Below the pieces are notes generated by a model that did no database searches, was not told where the DNA came from, and worked only from the letters and a program-made list of their open reading frames with translations. This document shows positions 46,909-55,781 of a stretch of DNA of 64,000 nucleotides, piece after piece (within the stretch, counting starts at the first letter, position 1; every line of letters begins with the position of its first letter). The position numbers and the translations under genes were made by a program. The stretch comes from APNM01 sp040361335. GTDB taxonomy: Bacteria; Pseudomonadota; Gammaproteobacteria; Nevskiales; Salinisphaeraceae. The DNA lies in NCBI RefSeq assembly GCF_040361335.1, contig NZ_APNM01000002.1:62001-126000 (forward strand). Reading direction: 5' to 3'.

Positions 46909-48846
46909 TCAGGCCGCGGCGCGTGCGCCGTCGACCGCCGCCGTCGCATGCGCCGACTCCGCGGGATGGTCGCGATGGCGCAGGGCGCGGCCGAAGCGCC
47001 GCCGCCCGAACTCGGCGGTGAAGTCGCCGTCGCGCCAGGCGAACGCGCCGCCCACCATGACGTGACGCACCACGCCCGGCACGCGATTGACCATCTGGTG
47101 GTGGTCGAATTCGTCGCGCCAGACGTGACGCACGGTCTCCGCCGGGTTCCAGGCCGCGAGCGCCTCCGGGTCGATCACCAGGATGTCGGCCTGAGCACCG
47201 ACCTCCAGCGAGCCGGCGTTGAGCCCCAGGAATGCCGCCGGCTCGCGCGTCAGGCGGCGTACCTGGGTCGCCACCTGATCCAGGGAGTCCTCGGCCGCGA
47301 GCTTCAGGGTCCGCAGGTTGCCGTCGTAGAAGGCCATGTTGGTCAGGTGCGCGCCGGAGTCGTTGAAGCCGGGCAGGATCAGCGGGTGGAACAGCAGCTT
47401 CTTGAGCATGCCCGGGTCGCGGTTGGCGACGGTGGCGTGCCAGCGCAGGTCGGTGTCGAAGGTCCGCAGCAGGTAGAGGAAGAAATCGCAGTCGTCGCCC
47501 ACCGGGTCCGGCATGGCGGCGAATGCCTTTTCCTCGGCCTCGGAGCGGGCGGCGGACACGTCGCCGGCCTGCCAGCGGCGCAGGCGGTCGTGGATCGCCT
47601 GCATCGATTCGCCGGCCCATTCCGGCGCGCCGCCGGCGTCCAGGAACATGTCGTCCAGACGCCGGTTGAGCACCAGGTCTTCCATGTTCAGCAGGCGCTT
47701 GAGGTTGGCCAGGTTGAAACCCGACTTGCCGTGGAACCACATCTTGCGGAAACGGGCCACGAAGTCCGGATCGTCGAGGATGCGCCGCCGCGCTTCGCGG
47801 TCCTCCAGGTCCGGCTCGTTGAGTTCGCGCAACTCCGGGATTTCCTCGGCCAGCGGCGTGATCGGGCCGTCCGCCCAGACGGTGAACGGTGCCGACAGGG
47901 CTTGCAGCCGGAAGCGGCCGCCCACCAGGCGCGAGTTCAGCAGCCGCGATAGCAGCAGGCCCATGCGCGCGATCGAGCGGTTGGTCGCCACGTCCAGCGC
48001 CGCCACCGCGGTGAGCTTGAGCGGCTTGCCGAACAACCGGCCGCTGGTCAGGAAGAACTTGCGGATCACCGAGCCGCGGCTGTCCTTGTTGGGCGTGGCC
48101 TGCCAGACCCGGTCGCGCGCGCGCAGGATCGAGGTCAGCCGCCGCAGCTCCCGGTAGGAGCCGAATTGGGTCGGGATGCGCGTGCGCCGGTGCGGGTCGT
48201 TGGCCAGGTAGTGGAAGGGCAGGTCGTCGGTGGAGAAGCCGAGATAGCCCTCGTCCATCCCTTTCTCGACCAGTTGCGCCATGCGCTCGATCTCGGCGCG
48301 CGTCGGCTTGCGGCGCACGCTCTCGTCCAGCCCCATCACCTCGATGCGCAGCATCGAGTGCGGGATCATGGGCGCGATGTTCGGGCCCAGCGACAGGTCG
48401 TCGAAATGCGCCAGGTAGGCGCCCGAATCGCGCCAGGTCACTTCGCCGGCGACCTTCTCCAGGACATGCTTGGGAATATTTTCGACGCGGGCGAAGCAGG
48501 CGACCAGCGGGTCCTGGCCGTCGCGCCGCTGATTGCCGAAGGCCATGCCCAGGCTGCAGTTCGCGACCAGGGCCGTGGTGGTGCCGTGGCGTATCGCCTC
48601 GGGCAGACCCGGGGCCAATTCCACTTCGAGGTCGAAGTGGGTGTGGATGTCGAGCAGCCCCGGCATCAGCCATTGGCCGCTCGCGTCCACGACCCGGTCC
48701 GCCGCGGCTTGCGGCAGGTCCGGCCCGCGGGCGGCGATGCGGCCGTCCTTGACGGCCACGTCCTCGACCCGCGGCGTGCCGCCGGTGCCGTCGAATACCA
48801 GGGCGCCCGCGAACAGGACGTCCCAGCGATCGGGTTGTGTGGTCAT
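46909..48846 (-). CDS. Amidohydrolase / N-acyl-D-amino-acid deacylase family protein
   Basis: 645-residue amidohydrolase. The metal motif DIHTHFDLEVELAPGL is near residue 69, and the N-terminal strand (LFAGALVFDGTGGTPRVEDV) plus QADILVIDPEALAAWNP near the C-terminus are the usual composite beta-sandwich of this superfamily. Other residues such as FNDSGAHLTNMAFYDG fit the D-aminoacylase subgroup, in which a metal-binding Asp sits in this position. Likely cytoplasmic; substrate undefined. The gene is convergent with the sensor kinase. Confidence 0.85.
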   Translation of the reverse strand: MTTQPDRWDVLFAGALVFDGTGGTPRVEDVAVKDGRIAARGPDLPQAAADRVVDASGQWLMPGLLDIHTHFDLEVELAPGLPEAIRHGTTTALVANCSLGMAFGNQRRDGQDPLVACFARVENIPKHVLEKVAGEVTWRDSGAYLAHFDDLSLGPNIAPMIPHSMLRIEVMGLDESVRRKPTRAEIERMAQLVEKGMDEGYLGFSTDDLPFHYLANDPHRRTRIPTQFGSYRELRRLTSILRARDRVWQATPNKDSRGSVIRKFFLTSGRLFGKPLKLTAVAALDVATNRSIARMGLLLSRLLNSRLVGGRFRLQALSAPFTVWADGPITPLAEEIPELRELNEPDLEDREARRRILDDPDFVARFRKMWFHGKSGFNLANLKRLLNMEDLVLNRRLDDMFLDAGGAPEWAGESMQAIHDRLRRWQAGDVSAARSEAEEKAFAAMPDPVGDDCDFFLYLLRTFDTDLRWHATVANRDPGMLKKLLFHPLILPGFNDSGAHLTNMAFYDGNLRTLKLAAEDSLDQVATQVRRLTREPAAFLGLNAGSLEVGAQADILVIDPEALAAWNPAETVRHVWRDEFDHHQMVNRVPGVVRHVMVGGAFAWRDGDFTAEFGRRRFGRALRHRDHPAESAHATAAVDGARAAA

Positions 48847-48996
48847 TTTGATTTCTCCCCCGAGTCGCCCTCCAGCGTGCCGGCGTACTCGTGTTCTAGG
48901 TTCTAGCTTTTATGCGACAAGGAGAACGCGGCCGTCGTGGTCCTGTCCAGGGGGAAGTATGTTTTTACCGGTTTCGGTAACGTTTCGTACCCCTGT

Positions 48997-50310
48997 TCAT
49001 TCCACTTCCGGCAGCCGCAGCGCGAGCCCGGCGCCCAGCGCCGCCGGCAGGGCGAGCAGCAGTACCACGGCCGCCGCGCCCCAGGCCGAGGCGGCCGCCA
49101 CCAGGCCGCCGCCCAGGAGCAGGATCACGCCGATCACGGTATTGCTCACCGCCGTGTAGCCGGCGCGGTTGCCGGCGTCGGCCAGGTCCACGAGATAGGT
49201 CTTGCGGCCCAGGCGCACGCCGGCGTGCAACACCGCGAGGGCGAAGTAGGCCAGCGCGAACCAGGCGATGCCGGCGCCGGTAACGGCGAGGGCCGCGACC
49301 GCGAGGTTGAGCAGGACCGTGCCCCCGCCGGTCACGATCAGCACGCGGCGGCTGGAGCGGTCCGCCGCCCGGCCCCAGAAGGGCGCGCCCAGCAAGGCGG
49401 CCACGCCGGCGGCCAGCAGGAGCAGGCCGAGGCCCTCGGCGCCGTCGCTGCGGGTGCGCGTGAGTTCGGCGTAGAACGGCGCCGCGAGGGCGGTCGCGGT
49501 GAGCAGTCCCCGGACCGCGACGAAGCGGGCGAAGTCCGGCTGCCGGCGCAGGCTGTCCAGGCTGCGCCAGGCCTCCCGCAGCGCGCTGCCGCCGCCCTCG
49601 GTCGCGCCGGGTTCCTCGCGTAGCGCGGCGAAGATCAGCGCCGCCGCCAGCCACATTACCCCGGCCAGCGTCAGCAGGATCGCGACCGTGTCCGCCGTGC
49701 CCCGGTCCGGCGGCGTCCACAGCAGCCAGAGGGCGAACGCCACCGCGATCGCGCCGCCGGCGCTCGCCGCGTAGCCGGAGAGCGTGCCGCGGCGCCCCTT
49801 GGCGATGGTCTTGCCCTGGACGTCCTTGTAGGCCACCGAACAGACGCCGCGGGCCAGGGCGAACACGGTCAGCGCCCCCAGGATCGCGAAGCCGCCGGCC
49901 GTGCCTTCCAGCGCGAGGGCGGTCGCGGCCATGGCCAGCACCGCCAGGGCCTGGACCGCGGCGCCCGCGGACCAGAACCACTTGCGGCGCGGCGCGCGCC
50001 GCATCCAACCGGCCACCGCGAGTTGGGGCAGCAGCGCCAGGGCCTCCCGCAGCGGGACCAGGAAACCGAGCATCCAGGCCGGTGCGCCGATCGCACCGAG
50101 CAGCCAGGGCAGGGTCAGCTTGGGGCTGGCCAGTTCGTCGCCGGCCTTGTTGGCGAGCAGTGCCGGCAGGTGCAGGAAGAAATTGACCGGTTGGTCCCGG
50201 CACTGGGCCTCGGAGATGTCGCGGCAGACGCGCGCGTCCTCGTCGCCCGTCGCCAGGTCGTAGAGATGCCGCACGGGGCTCGGCGATCGCGGCTTGGCCT
50301 GATTCGTCAT
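48997..50310 (-). CDS. MFS transporter
   Basis: 437-residue major facilitator protein with about 12 hydrophobic segments. A long cytoplasmic N-terminal stretch precedes the first helix. Characteristic loops are VCSVAYKDVQGKTIAKGRRG between helices 4 and 5, and FWGRAADRSSRRVLIVTGGG at the 8-9 loop. The start at 50310 (MTNQAKPRS) is preferred; an ATG at 50370 abuts a palindrome and lacks a clear ribosome binding site. Substrate cannot be inferred. Divergent from a fatty-acid-hydroxylase-like gene. Confidence 0.85.
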   Translation of the reverse strand: MTNQAKPRSPSPVRHLYDLATGDEDARVCRDISEAQCRDQPVNFFLHLPALLANKAGDELASPKLTLPWLLGAIGAPAWMLGFLVPLREALALLPQLAVAGWMRRAPRRKWFWSAGAAVQALAVLAMAATALALEGTAGGFAILGALTVFALARGVCSVAYKDVQGKTIAKGRRGTLSGYAASAGGAIAVAFALWLLWTPPDRGTADTVAILLTLAGVMWLAAALIFAALREEPGATEGGGSALREAWRSLDSLRRQPDFARFVAVRGLLTATALAAPFYAELTRTRSDGAEGLGLLLLAAGVAALLGAPFWGRAADRSSRRVLIVTGGGTVLLNLAVAALAVTGAGIAWFALAYFALAVLHAGVRLGRKTYLVDLADAGNRAGYTAVSNTVIGVILLLGGGLVAAASAWGAAAVVLLLALPAALGAGLALRLPEVE

Positions 50311-50371
50311 GGGACCGTCCGGGCAGGGCCACCGACGCATGGTACGCAATACCGGATCGGCCTTCCCCATT

Positions 50372-50391
50372 ATTACATTGATTGATGTAAT
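50372..50391. promoter_or_regulatory. Palindromic operator candidate
   Basis: ATTACAT-TGATTG-ATGTAAT is a perfect 7+7 inverted repeat in the gap between two divergent genes. The symmetry and size fit a TetR/MarR-type operator. No regulator gene lies next to it. Confidence 0.55.
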
Positions 50392-50438
50392 GGTTGCGCT
50401 AAACTGACCGCGACGGTATCCGCGCCAAGGAGGAATGC

Positions 50439-50942
50439 ATGCTGGGAATACCGATCGGCCTGATCACCGCGAACGCCACGGAGTGGGCCTTTCACAAGTA
50501 CGTGCAGCACGGCTTCGGGAAACGCCGGGACAGTTTCTGGGGATTCCACTGGTACGAGCATCACCGGGCCGCGCGGCGTCACGATTTCGCCGACCCCGGC
50601 TATCGCCGTTTCCCCATCGGCCGGCATGCCCAGGGCCGCGAGGTCGCGACGCTGGTGGGGGCGGGCGCGGCCGTGGCGCCGCTGTTGCCGGTCGCGCCGT
50701 TCTTCGTCGCGACTCTCTGGTGGTCCGGCTGGCGCTATTACCGCCTGCACAGGAAGGCGCACCTCGATCCCGAGTGGGCGCGCGAGCACCTGCCCTGGCA
50801 CTACGATCACCACATGGGGCCGAATCCCAATGCCAACTGGTGCGTCACCCGGCCATGGTTCGATCACCTGATGGGCACCCGCGAATATTATGCGGGCACC
50901 AAGGCCGAAGTCCGGGACCGGTCCGCCCGCGACACGCAATAG
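50439..50942 (+). CDS. Fatty-acid-hydroxylase superfamily protein
   Basis: 167-residue small histidine-rich membrane protein. His clusters match the fatty-acid hydroxylase/sterol desaturase family: HKYVQHGF, FHWYEHHRA, HRKAH, and HYDHHMGPNPNANW. Two hydrophobic segments occur (about 1-14 and 70-95). Such enzymes use a di-iron centre to oxidise lipids. It is shorter than most, and has fewer membrane helices. A strong AAGGAGG lies 5 bp before ATG 50439. Substrate unknown. Confidence 0.78.
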   Translation: MLGIPIGLITANATEWAFHKYVQHGFGKRRDSFWGFHWYEHHRAARRHDFADPGYRRFPIGRHAQGREVATLVGAGAAVAPLLPVAPFFVATLWWSGWRYYRLHRKAHLDPEWAREHLPWHYDHHMGPNPNANWCVTRPWFDHLMGTREYYAGTKAEVRDRSARDTQ

Positions 50943-51329
50943 CTAGGGCGTCCCGACGATCTCCCGCCGTCGCCAGTCGCCGGCCAACGCGGGCCAGGCG
51001 GGGTCGATCCGCAAGCGCCAGAGATAGATCCAGGCGGGACCGTAGGGCGTGTCGATCCGACGCCGGGTATAGCTGCGCGGATAGTCCTCCAGCCGGTCCA
51101 GGGCCCGGAACGTGCGGCCGTCGACCGCATAGACCTCGCCCACGACCCGCGTGCGGCCACCGGTGACGACGGCCGGATAGGGGCCGGTATCGAACAGGGT
51201 GTAGGCCGGCGGCGTGCGGTGGCGCCCCAGGTAACGCGCCCGCCGCAGCAAGTGGTGGTTACGGCACCCGCGGCGCAGGGTGCCGTAGACGAAAACCTGC
51301 CGGGCGGGATCGTGGCGTTCCGGGGGCAT
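50943..51329 (-). CDS. Gamma-glutamylcyclotransferase-like (YtfP/AIG2) protein
   Basis: 128-residue protein of the GGCT-like fold. The substrate loop FVYGTLRRGCRNHHLL is the family signature, and GEVYAVDGRTFRALDRLEDY carries the expected acidic catalytic residue. The final RREIVGTP follows the strand order of YtfP proteins. ATG 51329 (MPPERHDPARQVFVYG) is chosen because the longer frame has an unrelated N-terminus. Function beyond the family is uncertain. Confidence 0.82.
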   Translation of the reverse strand: MPPERHDPARQVFVYGTLRRGCRNHHLLRRARYLGRHRTPPAYTLFDTGPYPAVVTGGRTRVVGEVYAVDGRTFRALDRLEDYPRSYTRRRIDTPYGPAWIYLWRLRIDPAWPALAGDWRRREIVGTP

Positions 51330-51435
51330 GGGCGTCGCGCACCGTTGGAAACCCGCCTGGGAGGATAGCCGCGCGCATGTCCGATGCAACCGGGGCGCCG
51401 TGGCCGCGCCGCGGTCGCCGTGGTAATTTGCGGCC

Positions 51436-52197
51436 ATGGCTGCGACCCAGGACAAGGCGGTGCCCGTGCGGGACGCCGCGACGCTCGTCCTGCTGCGCGA
51501 CGGCGCGGCGGGACTGGAGACCTTCATGCTCAAGCGCGGGACCGGGACCGCCTTCGTGCCGGGCGCGCATGTCTTTCCGGGCGGGGCGGTGGACTCCGCC
51601 GATGCCGACCCGACGGTCTATGCCCGCTGCGACGGTCTCGACGATGCCGCCGCCAGCGCCCGGCTGGGCCTGCCGCAAGACGGTCTGGCCTTCTGGGTCG
51701 CGGCGCTGCGCGAGAGCTTCGAGGAGGCGGGCCTGCTGATCGCCACCGATGCCGCCGGCGGGGAACCCGACTGGGACGACCCCGGCCTGCAGCGGCGTCT
51801 GGCGGCGGCACGCACCGCCCTGCATGCCGGCGAGACGACCCTGGCGGCCATCCTGGAGGCCGAGGACTTGCGCCTGCCGGTCACGCGCCTGCGCTATTAC
51901 GGCCACTGGATCACGCCCAAGGGTCCGCCCCGGCGCTACAGCACACGCTTCTTCGCGGCCCTGGCGCCGTCCCGCCAGCGCCCGGCCCACGACGGTGTCG
52001 AGGCGGTCGCCGGCGACTGGACCACGCCGGGTCATGCCCTGCGGTGCTACAGGCGCGGCGAGCTGCGGATGATCCTGCCCACCGAGATGCAGTTGCAGCT
52101 ACTGCGGCGGTTCCCGGACAGCGCCAGCCTGCTGGCCGAGCTGGACGCCATGAAGCGGGTGCCGACGGTCGCCCCGGACCGGCCGCCGAGCGCATGA
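51436..52197 (+). CDS. NUDIX hydrolase (NUDT7/19-like)
   Basis: 253-residue NUDIX-family enzyme. The box is atypical in length but readable: HVFPGGAVDSADAD then a long insert and ALRESFEEAGLLI (REx2EExG). This split NUDIX box with FWVAALRESFEEAGLL is a feature of NUDT7/NUDT19-type CoA diphosphatases. Overlaps the next gene by 4 bp (ATGA). First gene of a coupled fatty-acid-related operon. Confidence 0.85.
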   Translation: MAATQDKAVPVRDAATLVLLRDGAAGLETFMLKRGTGTAFVPGAHVFPGGAVDSADADPTVYARCDGLDDAAASARLGLPQDGLAFWVAALRESFEEAGLLIATDAAGGEPDWDDPGLQRRLAAARTALHAGETTLAAILEAEDLRLPVTRLRYYGHWITPKGPPRRYSTRFFAALAPSRQRPAHDGVEAVAGDWTTPGHALRCYRRGELRMILPTEMQLQLLRRFPDSASLLAELDAMKRVPTVAPDRPPSA

Positions 52198-53039
52198 GCG
52201 ACGAAGACTTCACACCCGGCCGCGCGGTCGACCTAGCGCCCGGCGTGCGCCGGATCACCGCGCCCAATCCCGGCTACATGACCGGCCCCGGCACCAATAC
52301 CTATGTGGTTGGCGGGGACGAGGTCGCGGTCGTCGATCCCGGGGTGGACGACACCGGCCACCTGGACGCGATCCTGGCGGCCGCGCCGGGTCCCGTCCGC
52401 CGTATCCTGGTCACGCACAACCATCCGGACCACGCCGGCGGCGCCCGTGCCCTGGCGGCGCGCACCGGCGCCCGCATACACGCACACCCGACGCCGCTGC
52501 AGGGCGTGCGCGACCGCGACTTCCGGGCCGACGAGCTTCTCGACGAGGGCGACGAGGTGCGGGGCGCGGACTACCGTCTGCGTTGCCTGCACACGCCCGG
52601 CCACACCACGGACCATCTCTGTTTCCTGCATGAAGAGACGGGCCTGTTGTTCGCCGGCGATCACGTGATGGCGGGGGTGACCGTCGTGATCGCGCCGCCG
52701 GACGGCGACATGATCGCCTACCTGGCCTCGCTGGAGCGGCTCAAGCGCGAGCCGATCGCGGCCTTCGCCCCCGCCCACGGCGGGCTGATGCGGCCGCCGG
52801 TCGCGGTGCTGGACGAGGTGATTACGCATCGCCTGGAACGCGAGGCGCAGGTACGGGCGGTACTCGATGCCGAGCCGGCCGGGATCGGGGTGGACGATAT
52901 CGTCGCCCGGCTCTACCCCGACGTGCCCGAGCCGCTGCGGCCGGTGGCGGCCTATCAGGTCTATGCCCACCTGCTGAAGCTGCGCGCCGAGGGCCGGGCC
53001 CGCGGCGAGGATATCGATTCACCCTGGCGCGCGGTCTGA
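52194..53039 (+). CDS. Metallo-beta-lactamase fold hydrolase (LACTB2-like)
   Basis: 281-residue MBL-fold protein. The zinc motif THNHPDHAGG (HxHxDH) is at about residue 73, with further ligands in HTPGHTTDHLCF and FAGDHVMAGVTVV. A C-terminal helical winged region (GVDDIVARLYPDVPEPLRPV) is as in LACTB2 proteins, which are RNases, though bacterial ones are often of unknown substrate. ATG 52194 overlaps the NUDIX stop. The gene is coupled to the NUDIX gene and followed 30 bp later by a lipoprotein gene. Confidence 0.85.
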   Translation: MSDEDFTPGRAVDLAPGVRRITAPNPGYMTGPGTNTYVVGGDEVAVVDPGVDDTGHLDAILAAAPGPVRRILVTHNHPDHAGGARALAARTGARIHAHPTPLQGVRDRDFRADELLDEGDEVRGADYRLRCLHTPGHTTDHLCFLHEETGLLFAGDHVMAGVTVVIAPPDGDMIAYLASLERLKREPIAAFAPAHGGLMRPPVAVLDEVITHRLEREAQVRAVLDAEPAGIGVDDIVARLYPDVPEPLRPVAAYQVYAHLLKLRAEGRARGEDIDSPWRAV

Positions 53040-53069
53040 CGCGCGGCCGACAATAGGGACGGCAACACC

Positions 53070-53360
53070 ATGCATCGACTCACGCGATTCGCCCTCCCGG
53101 TCGTTCTGGCCCTGATCGTGGCCGGCTGCGGCAGCCGGGTCGACCGCGCCCATTTCGAGCGCATCGAGAACGACATGAGCCAGGACGAGGTCGTGGCCAT
53201 CCTGGGCGAGCCGGACGATCTGGAGAGCGTCGCCCTGGGCGGCGTCTCGGGGGCCACCGCGACCTGGCGCGACGGCGATCGCGCGATCACCGTGGTCTTC
53301 ACCAACGACCGCGTCACCTTCAAGCGCTTCGGCGCTGCGGACGGGAAGGCGAAACCATGA
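53070..53360 (+). CDS. Small lipoprotein (DUF3862/SmpA-like)
   Basis: 96-residue lipoprotein. Signal peptide MHRLTRFALPVVLALIVAGC ends in the lipobox LIVAGC, with lipidated Cys20. The mature domain has the two-helix, three-strand pattern of SmpA/BamE-like folds (FERIENDMSQDEVVAILGEP; TATWRDGDRAITVVFTND). The residue after Cys is Gly, so outer-membrane sorting is expected. Stop overlaps the next gene (ATGA). Confidence 0.85.
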   Translation: MHRLTRFALPVVLALIVAGCGSRVDRAHFERIENDMSQDEVVAILGEPDDLESVALGGVSGATATWRDGDRAITVVFTNDRVTFKRFGAADGKAKP

Positions 53361-54127
53361 GCACCGTGACGACGGAACGCGACGGGGCGGTCCTGACCGT
53401 CCTGATTGACCGGCCCGAGGTCCGCAACTGCGTGGACCGGCCCACCGCCGACGCCCTGGTGGACGCTTTCGAGGCATTCGAGGCCGATCCGGAGCTCGCG
53501 GTGGCGGTGCTGGCGGGCAGCGGCGGCCATTTCTGCGCCGGCGCCGACCTCAAGGCCGTGGCCTCGGGCGAGCGCCGCAATCGCACCGAGGTGGACGGTC
53601 CCGGTCCGATGGGACCGTCGCGCATGCGTCTGACCAAGCCGGTGATCGCGGCGGTCGCCGGGCATGCCGTGGCCGGCGGCCTGGAGCTGGCCTGCTGGGC
53701 CGACCTGCGGGTGGCCGAGGAGAGTGCGGTGTTCGGGGTCTATTGCCGCCGTTGGGGCGTGCCGCTGATCGACGGCGGGACCGTGCGGTTGCCGCGCCTG
53801 ATCGGCCAGTCGCGTGCCCTGGACATGATCCTCACCGGGCGCGGCGTGTCCGCTCGCGAGGCCCTCGACTGGGGGCTCGCGAACCGGGTCGTTGCCGACG
53901 GCACGGCACTGGCCGAGGCGCGCGCGTTGGCCGCGGATCTCGCCCGCTTCCCGCAGGACTGCATGCGTGCCGACCGCCTGTCGGCCCTGGACCAATGGTC
54001 GCTCGGCGAGACCGCCGCGATCGCGCGCGAGTTCGAGGGCGGCGTGCGCGTGCTGGAACAGGCCGTCGAGGGGGCCGGTCGTTTTGCCGGTGGGTCGGGG
54101 CGCGGCGGGCGGTTCGACGATTTCTAG
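53357..54127 (+). CDS. Enoyl-CoA hydratase/isomerase (crotonase) family protein
   Basis: 256-residue crotonase. The oxyanion-hole residues are in AGSGGHFCAGADLKAVA and AGHAVAGGLELACWADLRVAEES. One conserved catalytic region reads WGVPLIDGGTVRLPRLIG; the two glutamates of true enoyl-CoA hydratases are not at this place, so isomerase or hydrolase activity is possible. Overlaps the lipoprotein gene start-stop. Final gene of the NUDIX-MBL-lipoprotein run. Confidence 0.88.
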   Translation: MSTVTTERDGAVLTVLIDRPEVRNCVDRPTADALVDAFEAFEADPELAVAVLAGSGGHFCAGADLKAVASGERRNRTEVDGPGPMGPSRMRLTKPVIAAVAGHAVAGGLELACWADLRVAEESAVFGVYCRRWGVPLIDGGTVRLPRLIGQSRALDMILTGRGVSAREALDWGLANRVVADGTALAEARALAADLARFPQDCMRADRLSALDQWSLGETAAIAREFEGGVRVLEQAVEGAGRFAGGSGRGGRFDDF

Positions 54128-54223
54128 GAAGGTGTCTACAAAATCAACCGGCATGAGTGAGGCGTCTGGCCAGCAGCCAAGCTCCCGCCGATCGGGCCCA
54201 GGCTTTGGTGGCGCGAGATGAAA

Positions 54224-54252
54224 CCACAGAGGCGCACGGAGGCGCGCAGAGG
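54224..54252. repeat. CCACAGAGGCGCACGGAGG-type repeat, left copy
   Basis: This 29-bp stretch is the inverse of the segment at 54870-54900 (CCTCTGTGTGCCTCCGTGCG onward to GGTT). Together they bracket three repeat units. Related words occur at 61507-61545 and at 63897-64000. Confidence 0.7.
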
Positions 54253-54869
54253 TTCTTGCTGGCCGCTTGCCGAGGCGCTTCCCGGAAGAAATAATCCACA
54301 GATTACGCAGATATACGCAGATTAAAGAACAGCCCTAACCAATCTGCGTTAATCGGCGTCCATCCGCGGATAAACAAATGCCCTGGTTCGGCACGGCGCC
54401 GACCGCGCAGCGCCCCGGCGACCGAAACGCCGAGCCAGAACCGGACCTTGGCGGGTGGTTCCTGAAAGAAATAATCCGCAGATGACGCAGATATACGCAG
54501 ATTAAAGAGCAGCCCGATCAATCTGTGTTAATCGGCGTCCATCCGCGGATAAACAAATGCCTTGACTCGGCACGGTGCCGACCGCGCAGCGCCCCGGCGA
54601 CCGAATTGCCAGGTTGGTAACGGACCTTGGCGGGTGGTTCCCGGAAGAAATAATCCACAGATTACGCTGATGTACGCAGATTAAAGAGCAGCCCAACCAA
54701 TCTGCGTTAATCGGTGTCAATCTGCGGATAAAACAAGCGCCTTGACTCGGCACGGTGCCGACCGCGTAGCGCCCCGGCGACCGAATTGCCGGGTTGGTAA
54801 CGGACCTTGGCGGGTTATCCGCCTCTTCCGCTTGAAAACCGCGATCGTGTCCGGGACAACAGTCAGTTC

Positions 54870-54900
54870 CCTCTGTGTGCCTCCGTGCGCCTCTGTGGTT
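54870..54900. repeat. Inverse copy of the CCACAGAGGCGCACGGAGG repeat
   Basis: Inverted relative to 54224-54252; both are followed by TTCTTGCTGGCCG/TTTTCTGGCTGGCCG and TTGCCGA(G/A)GCGCTT(C/T)CCGGAAGAAA, so the flanking 40 bp are also shared in direct orientation. Confidence 0.7.
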
Positions 54901-55079
54901 AATTTTCTGGCTGGCCGTTTGCCGAAGCGCTTTCCGGAAGAAAGAATCCGTAGATGACGCCGATGGACGCAGATTAAAGAACAGCCCTAACCGATCTGCG
55001 TTAATCGGCATTCATCCGCGGATAAACAAATGCCCTGGTTCGGCACGGCACCGACCGCGCAGTGTCCCGGCGCCGGTGA

Positions 55080-55781
55080 CTACCAGCTTTCCGCGTGCGG
55101 TCGCAGGTCCAGCTCGAAGGTCCAGGCCGGGCGCGGCTGCCGCGCCAGGTGCAGGTAGCTCTCGGCGATCGCGTCCGGGTCCAGGAAGGTGTCCTCCGCA
55201 CGGTCCGGCATCATCTCGCGGGTGCGTGGCGTGTCGATCACGCCGTCGATCACCGCCAGGGCCACGTGGATACCCTCGGGGCCGAGTTGCCGGGCCATGG
55301 ACTGCGCCAGGCTGCGTTGGGCGGCCTTGGCGGCGGCGAAGCCGGCGAACCGGGCGCCCCCGCGCAGGCTGGCGGTGGCGCCGGTCACCAGGATGCAGCC
55401 GCCGCCGGCCGCGCGCATGCCGGGCAGGACTCGGCGCGTGCAGTGGTACAGGCCGAAGGTGTTGACCCGCCAGGCTGTCTCGAAGGCGTCCGGCTCGATC
55501 TCGTCGACAGCGCCGAAGGCGGCGTTGCCGGCGTTGTAGAGCAGTACGTCCGCGGGGCCGAGGTCGTTCTCTATGGCCTCGAAGGCACGGTCGATGCCCG
55601 CCGGGTCGGTCACGTCGCAGGCATAGGCCCGTGCCCCTCCGATCCCGGCCGCCAACTCGCCCGCCCGGTCCGGGTCGCGCGCCAGCATCGCCACCGCGTA
55701 GCCGGCATCGGCGAAACGACGGGCCAGGGCGGCCCCGAGGCCCGGCCCCGCGCCGGGGATCACGCAGACCGGCGCGCTCAC
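55080..55781 (-). CDS. Short-chain dehydrogenase/reductase
   Basis: 233-residue SDR. The cofactor motif is VIPGAGPGLGAALARRFAD, with GAG-x-GLG spacing; the NAG motif is LLYNAGNAAFG; the catalytic region has ILVTGATASLRGGARFAGFA followed by AAAKAAQ, where the usual Tyr of YxxxK is Phe (FAAAK). That missing Tyr may mean reduced or changed catalysis. The start is the GTG at 55781 overlapping the dienelactone hydrolase stop (GTGA). Longer frames upstream are noise. Confidence 0.82.
   Translation of the reverse strand: MSAPVCVIPGAGPGLGAALARRFADAGYAVAMLARDPDRAGELAAGIGGARAYACDVTDPAGIDRAFEAIENDLGPADVLLYNAGNAAFGAVDEIEPDAFETAWRVNTFGLYHCTRRVLPGMRAAGGGCILVTGATASLRGGARFAGFAAAKAAQRSLAQSMARQLGPEGIHVALAVIDGVIDTPRTREMMPDRAEDTFLDPDAIAESYLHLARQPRPAWTFELDLRPHAESW

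Larger units (their letters stand above)
54128..55079. repeat. Gene-free repeat region: three ~180-bp tandem units plus a fourth copy
   Basis: Units begin near 54283, 54463 and 54642 (spacing 180 and 179 bp) and again near 54936. Each has AATCC(A/G)CAGAT(T/G)ACGC, TACGCAGATTAAAGA(A/G)CAGCCC, ATCTG(C/T)GTTAATCGG(C/T)GTC and GCGGATAAA(A)CAA segments, then GGCACGG(C/T)GCCGACCGCG. Short arms can pair internally (ACGCAGATTAA with TTAATCGG/CTGCG words). No ORF here has a credible start or family. Confidence 0.85.

Noticed and set aside
46862..48673. 603-codon alternative minus-strand frame over the amidohydrolase
   Set aside because: It is a shifted frame of the real gene, rich in Arg/Pro/Gly with no conserved motif.
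54303..55011. Short repeated open frames in the 54 kb repeat array
   Set aside because: They repeat because the DNA repeats; no start signals, no family and frames break between units.
54283..55072. CRISPR-like array
   Set aside because: Units are about 180 bp and nearly contiguous, without short identical repeats separated by unique spacers, and no cas genes are nearby.
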